Source: Pseudophaeobacter profundi (GTDB lineage Bacteria; Pseudomonadota; Alphaproteobacteria; Rhodobacterales; Rhodobacteraceae). Taken from it: a DNA stretch of 47,089 bases. Both the position numbers and the translations under genes were made by a program. Shown piece by piece: positions 7,899-16,531 of this stretch (within the stretch, counting starts at the first letter, position 1; every line of letters starts with the position of its first letter). The stretch covers positions 1 through 47,089 of the forward strand of contig NZ_JARJEF010000018.1 of the NCBI RefSeq assembly GCF_029697505.1, read 5' to 3'. The notes under the pieces are model-generated. The model had not been told where the DNA came from and did no database searches. It saw nothing but the letters and a program-made list of their open reading frames with translations.

Positions 7899-8594
7899 TT
7901 GTTGTTTCTAAGATCGCTTATTTTTGTCATTGCCCTGTTGCCCGGCCTCGCCTCTGCCGAAGCCATCCCGCGTGGCGGTCCCAACGACAGCCGGGTGCGC
8001 TTGGCCACCTACCAGGAGGGTCAGGTCTACCGTCTCAGCGTGTCGCTCACCCATGTGACCACCATCGAGTTCGGGATCGGCGAAAGCATCCGTTCGATCA
8101 TCGCTGGCGACACGGAAGGCTTCGAGATCGACGGCGTGCCCGGCGGTCAGGCCTTCGCGATCAAGCCCGTCGCGCGTGGCGTCCATACCAATGTGACCGT
8201 CTATACGAACCGCCGGAGCTACTACTTCAACGTCCAGGAGGTCCGCAGCCCAACCTTCTACGTGGTGCAGTTCCGCTATCCGGACGACGCTGCGCGCCCG
8301 ACCCGGGCCATCGCGGCCCAAGCGCCGAACTACAACTACGGTGCCAGCGCGCGGACCGAGTTCACGCCAACCCGCATCTGGGATGACGGGACGTTCACGT
8401 ATTTCGCGTTTCCAAGAAACGCGCCTGTGCCCGCGATCTTCCGCTACGCGGGCGGCCGCGAGCGCACGGTCAACACGCAAACTCCTGAAGACGGCGTGAT
8501 CCGCGTCAGCGGCGTGAACCGCCAATGGGTCCTGCGACTTGGCGAAGAGGTGGTCTGCATCGAGGCGATCCCGCCCGCGGAGGCCACCTCATGA
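7899..8594 (+). CDS. virB9: VirB9-like T4SS outer-membrane complex protein
   Basis: A 231-residue protein with a signal peptide ending at LASAEA and the CagX/VirB9 domain. The early YQEGQVYRLSVSLTHVTTIEF and FAIKPVARGVHTNVTVYTNR segments and the C-terminal WDDGTFTYFAFP and RQWVLRLGEEVVCI segments are characteristic. It forms the periplasmic and outer-membrane ring with VirB7 and VirB10. The start is TTG at 7899 with GGAG 8 bases upstream. The end overlaps virB10 by ATGA. Confidence 0.9.
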   Translation: MLFLRSLIFVIALLPGLASAEAIPRGGPNDSRVRLATYQEGQVYRLSVSLTHVTTIEFGIGESIRSIIAGDTEGFEIDGVPGGQAFAIKPVARGVHTNVTVYTNRRSYYFNVQEVRSPTFYVVQFRYPDDAARPTRAIAAQAPNYNYGASARTEFTPTRIWDDGTFTYFAFPRNAPVPAIFRYAGGRERTVNTQTPEDGVIRVSGVNRQWVLRLGEEVVCIEAIPPAEATS

Positions 8595-9970
8595 GCGATA
8601 CCGAGAACACCGAGCTGGAAAGGCGCCTCGCCGCCCTTGAGAAAGGCAGTGCCCGCGCCCCCACGGCGGCGCAGCGCCGGTCGCCCCTTCTCGCGCTGAT
8701 CGTGGTCCTCGTCATCGGCGCAGGTGGTGCCCTGCTTTATCTCCTCTCACAGCCCGACGAAGAGGAAGCCTTGCCAACGGCCACCCCGGACGTCTTCCAA
8801 AACGAAGGGGATGGCTTTGGCGCTATCGAGACCTTGCCTCCGCCCGAGCCCGAGGTTGTGTTTGTCGGACCCGATCCAGTCGAGCCGAACGCGGAGCTTC
8901 TGGCGCAGATCACCGCCCTGCAGGCCCAGATTGAGGAGTTGCGCAACGCCCCTGAACCGATCGTCGAAGAAGACACCGCCGCCGCAGAGGCGATCGACGC
9001 GCTGACCGCTCAGATTGCGGCGCTGCAAGCCGCCTCGGAAGCCGCACAGCAACGATTTCAGGACGAACTGACGGCGCGGGATCGCAGCCTTGAGCAACTC
9101 CGCATGGATCTGGAACTGGCCCAACTCGAGGCCAGCCGACCGCAACCCGCGCCAGTGGGCCCCACGGAAGATGAGCTGCGCGCACGCGAAGAAGAGCGAC
9201 TGCGCCGCGAGGAAGAAGCCCGGCGCATGGCCGAGCTGGAGCGCCGCGCCGCGGAGGAACGCGCCTTCCAGGAGCGGCGCATCGCCTCTCCCACCATCGC
9301 TTTTGGCGGTGCCTCCGGAGCGAATGAAACGGCTCTGACCGAACGCACTTTTGGCGAGGTGACGGATTTCGTGCTGAACGGGGCGCTGCCCTCTACCGTG
9401 ACGCAGGCCGAGGTGATCGCCAATCCCTCCAACACCGTCATCCAGGGCACCATGATCCAGGCCGTCATGGAAACTGCCCTCGACAGCTCCCTGCCCGGCC
9501 AAACCCGTGCCGTGGTTTCCGAGGATGTCTACAGCGTCGATGGCGCGCGCCTCTTGATCCCCCGCGGATCCCGCCTCATCGGGCGCTACCGCGCCGGCGT
9601 CGATATCGCGCAGCGCCGCGTCACGATTGCCTGGGACCGGATCATCCTGCCCGACAACCAGACCGTCCAGATCAGTTCATTCGGGGGTGATGAACTGGGC
9701 CGTTCTGGCGTCACGGGTTTCGTGGACACACGCTTCGCCGAGCGTTTCGGGTCGGCCGCCCTGATCTCGCTGATTTCCGCGGCACCAAGTGCCGCCGCCT
9801 CAGAGGTCCAGGATGAGACTGCCGCCGACGTTCTCGAAGACGTTGGCGATGATCTGGCAGATGCCACGGACAGCGTCATAGGCGATTACCTCTCCATCGG
9901 CCCCGTCATCTATGTCGACCAGGGCGCGCGCGTCACGGTCATGGTCGACCGCGATCTGGAGATATTCTGA
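8591..9970 (+). CDS. virB10: VirB10-like T4SS scaffold protein
   Basis: A 459-residue TrbI/VirB10 protein. It has a cytoplasmic N-terminus, a single membrane helix (about 32-54), a proline- and glutamate-rich periplasmic linker with a strong coiled coil (about 100-240, many E/R/A heptads), and a C-terminal beta-barrel domain (about 260-459). The family core is visible in LIPRGSRLIGRYRAGVDIAQ, followed by RVTIAWDRIILPDN. VirB10 spans both membranes and senses ATPase energy. The ATG at 8591 overlaps the virB9 stop. The coiled coil is longer than I would expect for the family. Confidence 0.9.
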   Translation: MSDTENTELERRLAALEKGSARAPTAAQRRSPLLALIVVLVIGAGGALLYLLSQPDEEEALPTATPDVFQNEGDGFGAIETLPPPEPEVVFVGPDPVEPNAELLAQITALQAQIEELRNAPEPIVEEDTAAAEAIDALTAQIAALQAASEAAQQRFQDELTARDRSLEQLRMDLELAQLEASRPQPAPVGPTEDELRAREEERLRREEEARRMAELERRAAEERAFQERRIASPTIAFGGASGANETALTERTFGEVTDFVLNGALPSTVTQAEVIANPSNTVIQGTMIQAVMETALDSSLPGQTRAVVSEDVYSVDGARLLIPRGSRLIGRYRAGVDIAQRRVTIAWDRIILPDNQTVQISSFGGDELGRSGVTGFVDTRFAERFGSAALISLISAAPSAAASEVQDETAADVLEDVGDDLADATDSVIGDYLSIGPVIYVDQGARVTVMVDRDLEIF

Positions 9971-9974
9971 GCCC

Positions 9975-10961
9975 ATGTCGCTGAGCTATCTCGAAACCTC
10001 GCTCGACCGGATCGACGCCGCCGCTCGCGACGATGTCATCGAGATCTGCATCAACCCTGACGGCACCTGCTGGGGCGAATTCCAGGGCGATCACTTCATG
10101 CGCGCGCTGGACCAGAGGCTGACCGGCGTTCAGGTCAGGGACCTCGGCAACCAGATCGCCTCATCGGCCAATACCACGATGAGCAAGGACCGCCCCATCG
10201 TGTCGGTTTCGATCACCTACAAGGGGCGCCCGATCCGCGCACAGGTCATCACCCCGCCCGCCGTGCTCTCGGCCATGTCGATCAGCCTGCGGTTCTTCTC
10301 AAGCCTGCCACTCGAGGGCATTGCGCTCGATTTCCTCTACGGAAAAGAGCGCAAGCTCGAAGACCTACGCGTCGAAAAAAAGCGCGCCTTACGTGCCGTG
10401 GTGGCCGCGGGTTTGATCGATGATGCGCTCGCCTTCTGCGTCGAGAACAAACTCAACATGATCGTCTCGGGTGGCACCTCCACCGGCAAGACCGTCGCCG
10501 CGCGCAAGATCCTCTCTCACGTACCGGCCGAGGAACGCATCGTCACCATCGAAGAAGCGGCCGAGCTTCTGCCGATCCAGCCAAATGCCGTGACCCTCAT
10601 CGCCAATCGCGATGCGGAATTCCAATCCGCCGATGTGTTGCTCACGGCAACCCTGCGCATGCGCCCCGACCGGATTATCCTCGGCGAGGTGCGCGGCAAG
10701 GAGGCCATGACCTTTCTGGAAGCCATCAACACCGGCCATGGCGGCTCGATGACCACGCTGCATGCCGAAACCCCGCAACTGGCCGTGCAGCGGCTCGCGA
10801 TCGCCGCGCTCAAAACCGAGATACCGATGACCTATGCCGACATGATCCAGTACATCGAAAATTCCATCGATGTGATCATCCAGGCCGGTCGCCATGACGG
10901 CAAACGCGGCATCACCGAATTCTACCTGCCCGGCGCAACTGAGATTGGAATTTCCCCATGA
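9975..10961 (+). CDS. virB11: VirB11-like T4SS hexameric ATPase
   Basis: A 328-residue secretion ATPase of the PulE/VirB11 superfamily. Walker A reads SGGTSTGKT (near 165-173), with T-S in place of the common G-S. The Asp box, Walker B (RIILGEVRGKEA) and His box (GHGGSMTTLHAE) follow. VirB11 docks on VirB4 and VirD4 and switches between pilus building and DNA transfer. The start is ATG at 9975. It overlaps the following gene by ATGA. Confidence 0.93.
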   Translation: MSLSYLETSLDRIDAAARDDVIEICINPDGTCWGEFQGDHFMRALDQRLTGVQVRDLGNQIASSANTTMSKDRPIVSVSITYKGRPIRAQVITPPAVLSAMSISLRFFSSLPLEGIALDFLYGKERKLEDLRVEKKRALRAVVAAGLIDDALAFCVENKLNMIVSGGTSTGKTVAARKILSHVPAEERIVTIEEAAELLPIQPNAVTLIANRDAEFQSADVLLTATLRMRPDRIILGEVRGKEAMTFLEAINTGHGGSMTTLHAETPQLAVQRLAIAALKTEIPMTYADMIQYIENSIDVIIQAGRHDGKRGITEFYLPGATEIGISP

Positions 10962-11152
10962 AGACCTTTGAATACAATATCCTGTCCTTTCCCATGACCC
11001 GTAAGACCAGCCTCTCCGACATGCAGGCCAGCCTGAACGAGAAGGGCGCAGACGGGTGGGAGGTGGTGTCGATCAGCACTTCGGAATTCGCCAATATCGG
11101 GCACACCGTTTTCCTAAAGCGCGAAACCACACCCGCTGGAGCCACGGCATGA
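10958..11152 (+). CDS. Small DUF4177-like protein
   Basis: A 64-residue cytosolic protein, MKTFEYNILSFP followed by LNEKGADGWEVVSISTSEF. The pattern of an N-terminal strand plus a later L-N-E-x-G-x-x-G-W-E-V-V motif is that of the short DUF4177 family, whose function is unknown. It overlaps both neighbours (ATGA at each side), so it is translated with the T4SS genes. A role in the T4SS is inferred only from this position. Confidence 0.65.
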   Translation: MKTFEYNILSFPMTRKTSLSDMQASLNEKGADGWEVVSISTSEFANIGHTVFLKRETTPAGATA

Positions 11153-11562
11153 GGCAAGCGCGCTGTACCCTTGTGCTGGCGGCGCTGGTCCTGGGACTGA
11201 CGGCCGCCCCCACTTTCGCCGAGCGCAACCTGGTGCCGACCCTCGAGCGCAGGTTCACCGTCTGCCCGGACCGGCCCGCCGAGCCCGTCTGGATGCAGGA
11301 GATCCCCCTGCGCCAAGCCTATCAGCGGGTTCTGGTTCAGGACATCTATCGCGCCCAGAATCTCGAGCGGGTCGTCGAGATCGGCAACTGCGACTGCACG
11401 ACCCGGTTCCCGTCCTGGGACGCTGCCGAGGCCGTGTTTCGGGAGAGCTACGCGAGCGACGAACGATGGGAAATGCTCGAAGCCTCGGATGGCTACAACC
11501 GCCGCGCCAACGCCGCCCGAACTGCCGCCAAGGCCATCTGCGACGCCGCAGGTAATTGGTAA
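11149..11562 (+). CDS. Secreted T4SS-operon protein, unknown function
   Basis: A 137-residue protein with a signal peptide (TLVLAALVLGLTAAPTFAE). The mature domain has the motifs FTVCPDRPAEPVW and EIGNCDCTTRFPSWD and a lone late cysteine (AICDAAGNW), giving four cysteines that could form periplasmic disulfides. It lies between virB11 and virB6 and overlaps the previous gene by ATGA. I do not recognise a named family. The context suggests a periplasmic subunit or entry-exclusion-like factor (inference). Confidence 0.6.
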   Translation: MRQARCTLVLAALVLGLTAAPTFAERNLVPTLERRFTVCPDRPAEPVWMQEIPLRQAYQRVLVQDIYRAQNLERVVEIGNCDCTTRFPSWDAAEAVFRESYASDERWEMLEASDGYNRRANAARTAAKAICDAAGNW

Positions 11563-11574
11563 GGCAGCCCCGCG

Positions 11575-12651
11575 ATGAGTGTCGTCACCTATTTCGTTGA
11601 AACCTCCCAAGCCTATCTCGACACCGCCGCTGAGACCCAGTTTGGTGCGGTTGCGGCAACGGTCGGCACGCTCCTGGTTTTGGGGACAACGCTGGTGGTG
11701 ATCCTCGTCGGCATCAACATGATCTATCAATATCGGGCCATGGATGGGCACACAGCCTTCTGGCTCGCGGTCAAGATCGGGCTCATCGGGATATTCGCGA
11801 CCAATTGGATGCAGTTCAACGCGTTTTCGTCTGCCATTCTGTATGGGATCGACAGTATCGCGGGCGCGCTGGTGGCCTCCGTCGGCGGCGGCAGTCCGGG
11901 GCCCTCTGGAACTTTCGCTGAAGAATTCGACCGGCTGATCGCGGAGCTGGGCGACTATCTGAACGCTGCCGGGTCCGAGCTGAACTGGATGGCCGGCGCC
12001 ATGCTCGACATCGTCGGTGTGCTTCTGCTCTCGATCCTCGGAGGGCTGGCCGCCTTCATCCTCGTGGCCTCCCGACTGATGATCGCGCTTCTGATCGGAA
12101 TCGCCCCGGTGATGATTTTCCTGACCCTCTTCGAGGTCACCAAGGATTATTTCGCGCGCTGGCTGTCCGCGCTGATTTCCTTTGCGCTGTACCCCATCGT
12201 CGTCGCAGGCGTGTTCGCAACGATCACAGGCGTTTCCTCCGCGCTCATCGGTGAACTAGGCGATCCCGAAGGGGCATCAAACATCGGCGCGCTCATCCCC
12301 TTCTTCATGATGGTGCTCATGGCCAAGGGCTTCATTATCGCCACGCCCTTCATCGTCCGTGCGATCTCCGGCAACATCATGATGCCTGCCCTCTCCGGCG
12401 GCCTTGGTGGCGGATACAGCTTCGCTCGCGCAGCGATGGGCAGCCAGCAAGCCTACAACCGCTATCTGATCGGCGGTGCGAGCGGCGCAGAATACGCAGC
12501 CCTCAGGGCGCGGCAGTTCTTTGGCGTGCAGCAGATGCCTGCAAGGCAAGGCATGGGGCAGACGGGTTCCGCGGGCGGCACAGGGTCTGCAGACTCAGGG
12601 TCAAAAATGCTAGCGCAGCTGGCGAGACTGGGACGGCTTGGGCGACGGTGA
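11575..12651 (+). CDS. virB6: VirB6-like polytopic T4SS channel protein
   Basis: A 358-residue TrbL/VirB6 protein. There are about six to seven hydrophobic helices between residues 20 and 270, and the family signature lies in the region ALLIGIAPVMIFLTLFEVTK followed by WLSALISFALYPIVVAGVF. The glycine- and glutamine-rich C-terminal tail (from about 285) is cytoplasmic. It forms the inner-membrane part of the DNA path. It is the last gene of the virB operon here, and the decayed SulP DNA begins less than 100 bases downstream. Confidence 0.88.
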   Translation: MSVVTYFVETSQAYLDTAAETQFGAVAATVGTLLVLGTTLVVILVGINMIYQYRAMDGHTAFWLAVKIGLIGIFATNWMQFNAFSSAILYGIDSIAGALVASVGGGSPGPSGTFAEEFDRLIAELGDYLNAAGSELNWMAGAMLDIVGVLLLSILGGLAAFILVASRLMIALLIGIAPVMIFLTLFEVTKDYFARWLSALISFALYPIVVAGVFATITGVSSALIGELGDPEGASNIGALIPFFMMVLMAKGFIIATPFIVRAISGNIMMPALSGGLGGGYSFARAAMGSQQAYNRYLIGGASGAEYAALRARQFFGVQQMPARQGMGQTGSAGGTGSADSGSKMLAQLARLGRLGRR

Positions 12652-12871
12652 CGGGTCTAATGAGTTCAGCCTGGAGCTATGATTGAATTTGGGTGAAGCG
12701 CGTCATCAGGCGGCGCGGTTTTCGGTATCGTTGTCTGCTCAGGCAGGGGCGAGGCGACAGTCCTCGGCATCACTTTCTTCCTCACCATCATCTGGGACCT
12801 TACTGAGGCTATCGTCGTCGACTTCACGCTCGGCTCGGTTCTCTTCATTCACCGCATGAGCCGCATGCGCG

Positions 12872-12986
12872 TTTCGCATGATGGCGGGCACTGATTTCAG
12901 CTGATCGTGGGCAGCGATTTCACGGGAAGGCGGGCACCTGTTTCACGCGATCGCGGGCATTGATTTCACGCGATCATGGGCAGGAC
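12872..12986 (+). repeat. Five 23-bp terminal repeats of the IS21 element
   Basis: Five head-to-tail units of 23 bp with consensus TTTCACGNGATNGNGGGCANTGA, exactly 23 bases apart. In the IS21 family such multiple terminal repeats are the transposase-binding sites. Confidence 0.85.
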
Positions 12987-13036
12987 TGGCCAACGAACTG
13001 CAGTTACTCCGTCTCCTGAAGAACAGGAGGATCGGA

Positions 13037-14575
13037 ATGCCGACAGGACGTTTGACCATGCGCCGTATTCGGGACGTATTGAGATTGAAATTTGCCCAAG
13101 GGCTGAGCGAGCGTGCGATTGCCGCGTCGCTGGGACTTGGGAAAGGAAGTGTTGGGACCTACCTGCGCCGCGCGCGTGACGCTGGCTTGGCGTGGCCGCT
13201 GCCGGAAGGTCTGGATGACGACAGCCTCGAGCTGTTGTTGTTTCCAAACGCGTCAGATGTATCCGATCCGGACCGTCCGGTTCCGGATTGGGCGGCGGTG
13301 GACAAAGAGCTGCGCCGGCGCAGCGTGACCCGCATATTGCTGTGGCAGGAATATCGTGCGCAGCACCCCAATGGGTTTGGTTACACTTGGTTTTGCACCC
13401 ATTTTGAGGCGTGGAAGGGCCGCGTCCGGCCAAGCATGCGGCAATCACATGTCGGCGGCGAGAAGGTATTTATCGATTTTGCGGGTGACACGATCGACAT
13501 TGTCGATCCGGCTACGGGGGAGATCAGCGAGGCCAAGCTGTTTGTCGCGGCGATGGGTGCCTCGAGCTATACCTACGCTGTGGCTGTCGCCAGCGAAGGG
13601 CTTGAGGACTGGATTGCGGCCCATGTCGGAATGTTCGCTTATCTGGGCGGCGTGCCGCAGGTCGTCGTGCCCGACAATCTCAAGTCAGCTGTGATCAAGG
13701 CAGACCGGTATGATCCCGGCTTGAACCGGACCTATGCTGAAATGGCGGAACATTACGGCACGGCGATTCTGCCGGCGCGCGTGCGCAAACCCAAAGACAA
13801 AGCCAAGGTTGAGGTGGCCGTTCAGGTTGCCCAACGCTGGATCCTCGCGCGGTTGCGCAATCATAGGTTCTTCTCGCTGGCAGAGCTGAATGCCGCCATC
13901 CGGCCGTTGCTGGACGAACTGAACATGCGTGTCATGCGCGATTATGGGGCAAGCCGGGCGGATCTGTTTGCGACGCTCGATCGCCCGAACCTGCAGCCAT
14001 TGCCAGCAGAACCCTATGTCTTTGCGCGCTGGAAACGTGCCCGTGTTGCGCCGGATTATCACATCGAGGTGGATCGCTGCTGGTATTCTGTGCCGTTCAG
14101 CCTGATCCGGCAGGTGGTTGACGCGCGCATCACCCACAGAACCGTGGAAGTCTTCCATCGTGGCACCCGCGTCGCCAGTCACATGCGCGACCCCGGACAC
14201 CGCAGCCATATCACGGTGCCAGAGCATATGCCTTCGGCCCACCGCCGCTATGCGGAATGGTCGCCTGCGCGGATCCTGAGCAGTGCTGCAAAGCTGGGAC
14301 CATCGGTAGCTGCGTTTTGCGACATCGTGATGCAGGACAGGCCGCATCCCGAGCAGGGCTTTCGGACCTGCCTGGGCATACTGTCGCTGGCCAGAAGCTT
14401 TGAGCCGCAGCGGATTGATGCTGCGTGTCGTCGCGGGATCAGCATCAAGGCTCGGTCGGTCTCATCCATCCGTTCCATCCTGAAGACCGGCCTTGATCAG
14501 GCTTTCATGGAGCCAGAACCCGACGAACTGCCGCTGCAACACCCCAACATCCGCGGCCAGAAATATTATCACTGA
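13037..14575 (+). CDS. istA: IS21-family transposase IstA
   Basis: A 512-residue transposase. An N-terminal HTH (about 15-50, LSERAIAASLGLGKGSVGTY) is followed by an rve-type DDE core: D in VFIDFAGD, D in VVVPDNLKSAV and E in KDKAKVEVAVQ. A C-terminal DNA-binding part contains YHIEVDRCWYSVP. The start is ATG at 13037, with AGGAGG at 13025-13030. The reading frame is intact, so the element may be active. It is followed by istB after 14 bases. Confidence 0.93.
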   Translation: MPTGRLTMRRIRDVLRLKFAQGLSERAIAASLGLGKGSVGTYLRRARDAGLAWPLPEGLDDDSLELLLFPNASDVSDPDRPVPDWAAVDKELRRRSVTRILLWQEYRAQHPNGFGYTWFCTHFEAWKGRVRPSMRQSHVGGEKVFIDFAGDTIDIVDPATGEISEAKLFVAAMGASSYTYAVAVASEGLEDWIAAHVGMFAYLGGVPQVVVPDNLKSAVIKADRYDPGLNRTYAEMAEHYGTAILPARVRKPKDKAKVEVAVQVAQRWILARLRNHRFFSLAELNAAIRPLLDELNMRVMRDYGASRADLFATLDRPNLQPLPAEPYVFARWKRARVAPDYHIEVDRCWYSVPFSLIRQVVDARITHRTVEVFHRGTRVASHMRDPGHRSHITVPEHMPSAHRRYAEWSPARILSSAAKLGPSVAAFCDIVMQDRPHPEQGFRTCLGILSLARSFEPQRIDAACRRGISIKARSVSSIRSILKTGLDQAFMEPEPDELPLQHPNIRGQKYYH

Positions 14576-14589
14576 AAAGGAGACGACCC

Positions 14590-15354
14590 TTGCTGACACA
14601 TCCTACTTGCGACCGCCTGGAGGCGATCGGGCTGACCGGTATGGCACAGGCCCTGCACGAGCAGCGCCGCGCTGGCGCCATGTTCGAAAGCCTCAGCTTC
14701 GAAGAAAGGCTGGGCCTGCTTGTCGATCGCGAAACAGCAGAGCGTGACGCCAAGAGACTGGCAACCCGGTTGCGCTTTGCCGCCCTGCGTCACGCAGCCT
14801 GCGTTGAAGATATTGATATGCGCAGCCCGCGCGGCATCGATGCAGGTGTCATGGCGCATCTGATCGATGGTGGCTGGATCAACCGCCATGAGAATCTGCT
14901 GATCACTGGCCCAACAGGCTTGGGAAAAAGCTGGATTGCCTGCGCCCTCGAAAACAAGGCCTGCCGCGATGACCGGCGCGTCGTTTATCACCGCGTGCCC
15001 CGCCTGTTCCAGATGCTGGCCATTGCCAGAGGCGATGGGCGGCATGCCCGTGTCCTCAAGGCGATCGAACGCACTGAATTGTTGATCCTCGATGATTGGG
15101 GGCTGTCAGTTCTGTCACCGACCGAGCGTCGCGACCTGCTTGAAATCCTCGATGATCGCCAAGGTCGTGGCTCGACCATTGTGACCAGCCAGCTGCCTGT
15201 CGATCAATGGTTCGAGGTGATCGGAGATCCTACCCTCGCAGATGCCATCCTTGACCGCCTTGTCCATAATGCACACCGCCTGACGCTCATCGGCGACAGC
15301 ATGCGCAGAAAAATGAGCACGATGAAAACGCTTGACCAGGGCGTCGCGCCCTGA
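14590..15354 (+). CDS. istB: IS21-family helper ATPase IstB
   Basis: A 254-residue AAA+ ATPase of the IstB/DnaC type that remodels target DNA for IstA. Walker A is GPTGLGKSW and Walker B is LLILDDWGLS, with the IstB motif GSTIVTSQLPVDQWFEVIGD later. The start is TTG at 14590, preceded by AAGGAGACGACCC. It is full length. Confidence 0.92.
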   Translation: MLTHPTCDRLEAIGLTGMAQALHEQRRAGAMFESLSFEERLGLLVDRETAERDAKRLATRLRFAALRHAACVEDIDMRSPRGIDAGVMAHLIDGGWINRHENLLITGPTGLGKSWIACALENKACRDDRRVVYHRVPRLFQMLAIARGDGRHARVLKAIERTELLILDDWGLSVLSPTERRDLLEILDDRQGRGSTIVTSQLPVDQWFEVIGDPTLADAILDRLVHNAHRLTLIGDSMRRKMSTMKTLDQGVAP

Positions 15355-15692
15355 CTCTATATCACCTGTTGGCCAGCCTGCCCGAGGGCATGAAATGGCT
15401 GCCCGCGATGCCGTGAAATGCGTGCCCGAGATCACGCGAAATCACTGCCCAACTTCCGCGAAATGCGCACCGCACAACCGAGGTTGCATAGGACGGTGCC
15501 TTTGCCGACCGCGACGAAGCCGACAGCGCCCACCCTCGCGGCGAGTACTACAAGCAGCAGGCCGCTAACCCCGATGTCGTCATCTACCAGATCACCGGTG
15601 CGTTGTTCTTTGTCGCGACCGCTTCGATCCGCATGGAACACAATCGACTTGTGCGACCTGCCGAACGGGTGCGCTGCACCCGCATCTGGTAG

Positions 15693-15797
15693 CGGGCTGT
15701 CAAGTCGGCACACTGTCAAAACCTATGAAACAGAAGAACCAGCGGTTTTCCTTTTGGCGGTCATGCTCCGATCTATGGCGTGCGCAGCTTGGAGTTC
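15693..15797. other. Short gap between SulP remnant and ABC exporter; nothing recognised
   Basis: About 100 bases after the pseudogene stop. There is no convincing reading frame, terminator or repeat. The 3' end of the minus-strand ABC ATPase gene begins at 15798. Confidence 0.4.
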
Positions 15798-16520
15798 TCA
15801 CTCAAGCGTTTCATCAAGATCATCACCCGTACTAACTTTGCTGGCAACGATCCGGCCATCCTCCAGCGTCAGGATGCGGTCGGCGCGGTCAAGGATGCGA
15901 TTGTCGTGGGTGACAAGCAGCGTTGTTGTGCCTCGCTCTGCCCCAAGCCGCTTAAGCAGATCGACAACCTCTGCAGCGCTGTCCTTGTCGAGTGCCGCAG
16001 TCGGCTCGTCCGCCAGGACCATGGCAGGATTGCCGACCAGCGCCCGGGCAACGGCGACGCGCTGTTTCTGTCCGCCGGACAGATTGGCCGACAGATAATC
16101 CACGCGATCAGATAGGCCAACAAGGCTCAGGGCGCGTGCAGCGGCGCGGCGGGTCAGGTCGTCTTTCACGCCGGTGCGGACCTGCACGCCCATCATCACA
16201 TTCTGCAATGCGGTCAGGCTTTCATGCAGGTTGTGGGATTGAAAGATGAAGCCAAGTCGCCAGCGCAGCGCGGTCAGTTCCGCCTCTGTCGCACCGCACA
16301 GTTCTTGCCCCATCAGTTGCACCGAGCCGTCCTGCACCGCACGCAGGCATCCCAGTAAGGTCAACACCGTCGTCTTGCCTGATCCCGATGGCCCCATCAG
16401 CACGGTCAGACTGCCGCGCGGCAGTGCAAGATTGATGTTAAACAAGGCCTGCTTGCGCGCTTCTCCGGTACCGAACCAATGGTTCAGCCCGTGCGCCTCG
16501 ACGATCATGTCACGGTTCAT
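15798..16520 (-). CDS. ABC transporter ATP-binding protein (DevA/MacB-like)
   Basis: A 240-residue ATPase subunit: Walker A GPSGSGKTT, Q-loop FIFQSHNLHESLTALQNV, signature LSGGQKQR, Walker B AMVLADEPTAALD and H-loop LLVTHD. The sequence is of the LolD/MacB/DevA group, which drives export of lipids or peptides through a periplasmic adaptor. The ATG at 16520 is chosen because GGAGG lies directly upstream; an ATG at 16532 touches the permease stop. It is the last gene of a permease-first minus-strand operon. The substrate is unknown. Confidence 0.9.
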   Translation of the reverse strand: MNRDMIVEAHGLNHWFGTGEARKQALFNINLALPRGSLTVLMGPSGSGKTTVLTLLGCLRAVQDGSVQLMGQELCGATEAELTALRWRLGFIFQSHNLHESLTALQNVMMGVQVRTGVKDDLTRRAAARALSLVGLSDRVDYLSANLSGGQKQRVAVARALVGNPAMVLADEPTAALDKDSAAEVVDLLKRLGAERGTTTLLVTHDNRILDRADRILTLEDGRIVASKVSTGDDLDETLE

Positions 16521-16531
16521 CGGCACCTCCA

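Larger units (their letters stand above)
12866..15469 (+). mobile_element. Complete IS21-family insertion sequence
   Basis: The terminal repeats are TGCGCGTTTCGC at the left (12866) and, on the minus strand, TGCGCATTTCGC at the right (15469). Just inside lie the multiple terminal repeats typical of IS21: at the left five 23-bp units starting at 12872, 12895, 12918, 12941 and 12964, each TTTC...GGGCA. At the right several inverted copies occupy about 15385-15469. The flanks carry a 5-bp direct duplication CCGCA (12861-12865 and 15470-15474). It contains intact istA and istB. Confidence 0.9.
12735..15692 (+). pseudogene. Decayed SulP-family anion permease, split by IS21 element
   Basis: Before the IS, plus-strand codons read RGEATVLGITFFLTIIWDLT, then the segment ending SVLFIHRMSR, which matches the last membrane helix of SulP permeases. 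After the IS (from 15475) they continue DGAFADRDEADSAHP and PDVVIYQITGALFFVATASI, the start of the STAS domain. Removing the IS and one copy of the CCGCA duplication joins the two parts in one frame (RMSRTTEVA), but a TAG follows at once. The 5' part is missing and the STAS domain ends early at 15692. The gene was therefore dead, or died, independently of the insertion. It is not close enough to the intact SulP gene at 19763 to look like a simple duplicate. Confidence 0.75.

Noticed and set aside
8747-9502. 251-codon minus-strand frame inside virB10
   Set aside because: Low-complexity shadow of the coiled-coil coding region; virB10 itself is convincing.
12872-12986. Possible CRISPR array (regular 23-bp repeats)
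   Set aside because: Units are contiguous without spacers and lie inside IS21 terminal sequence; no cas genes.
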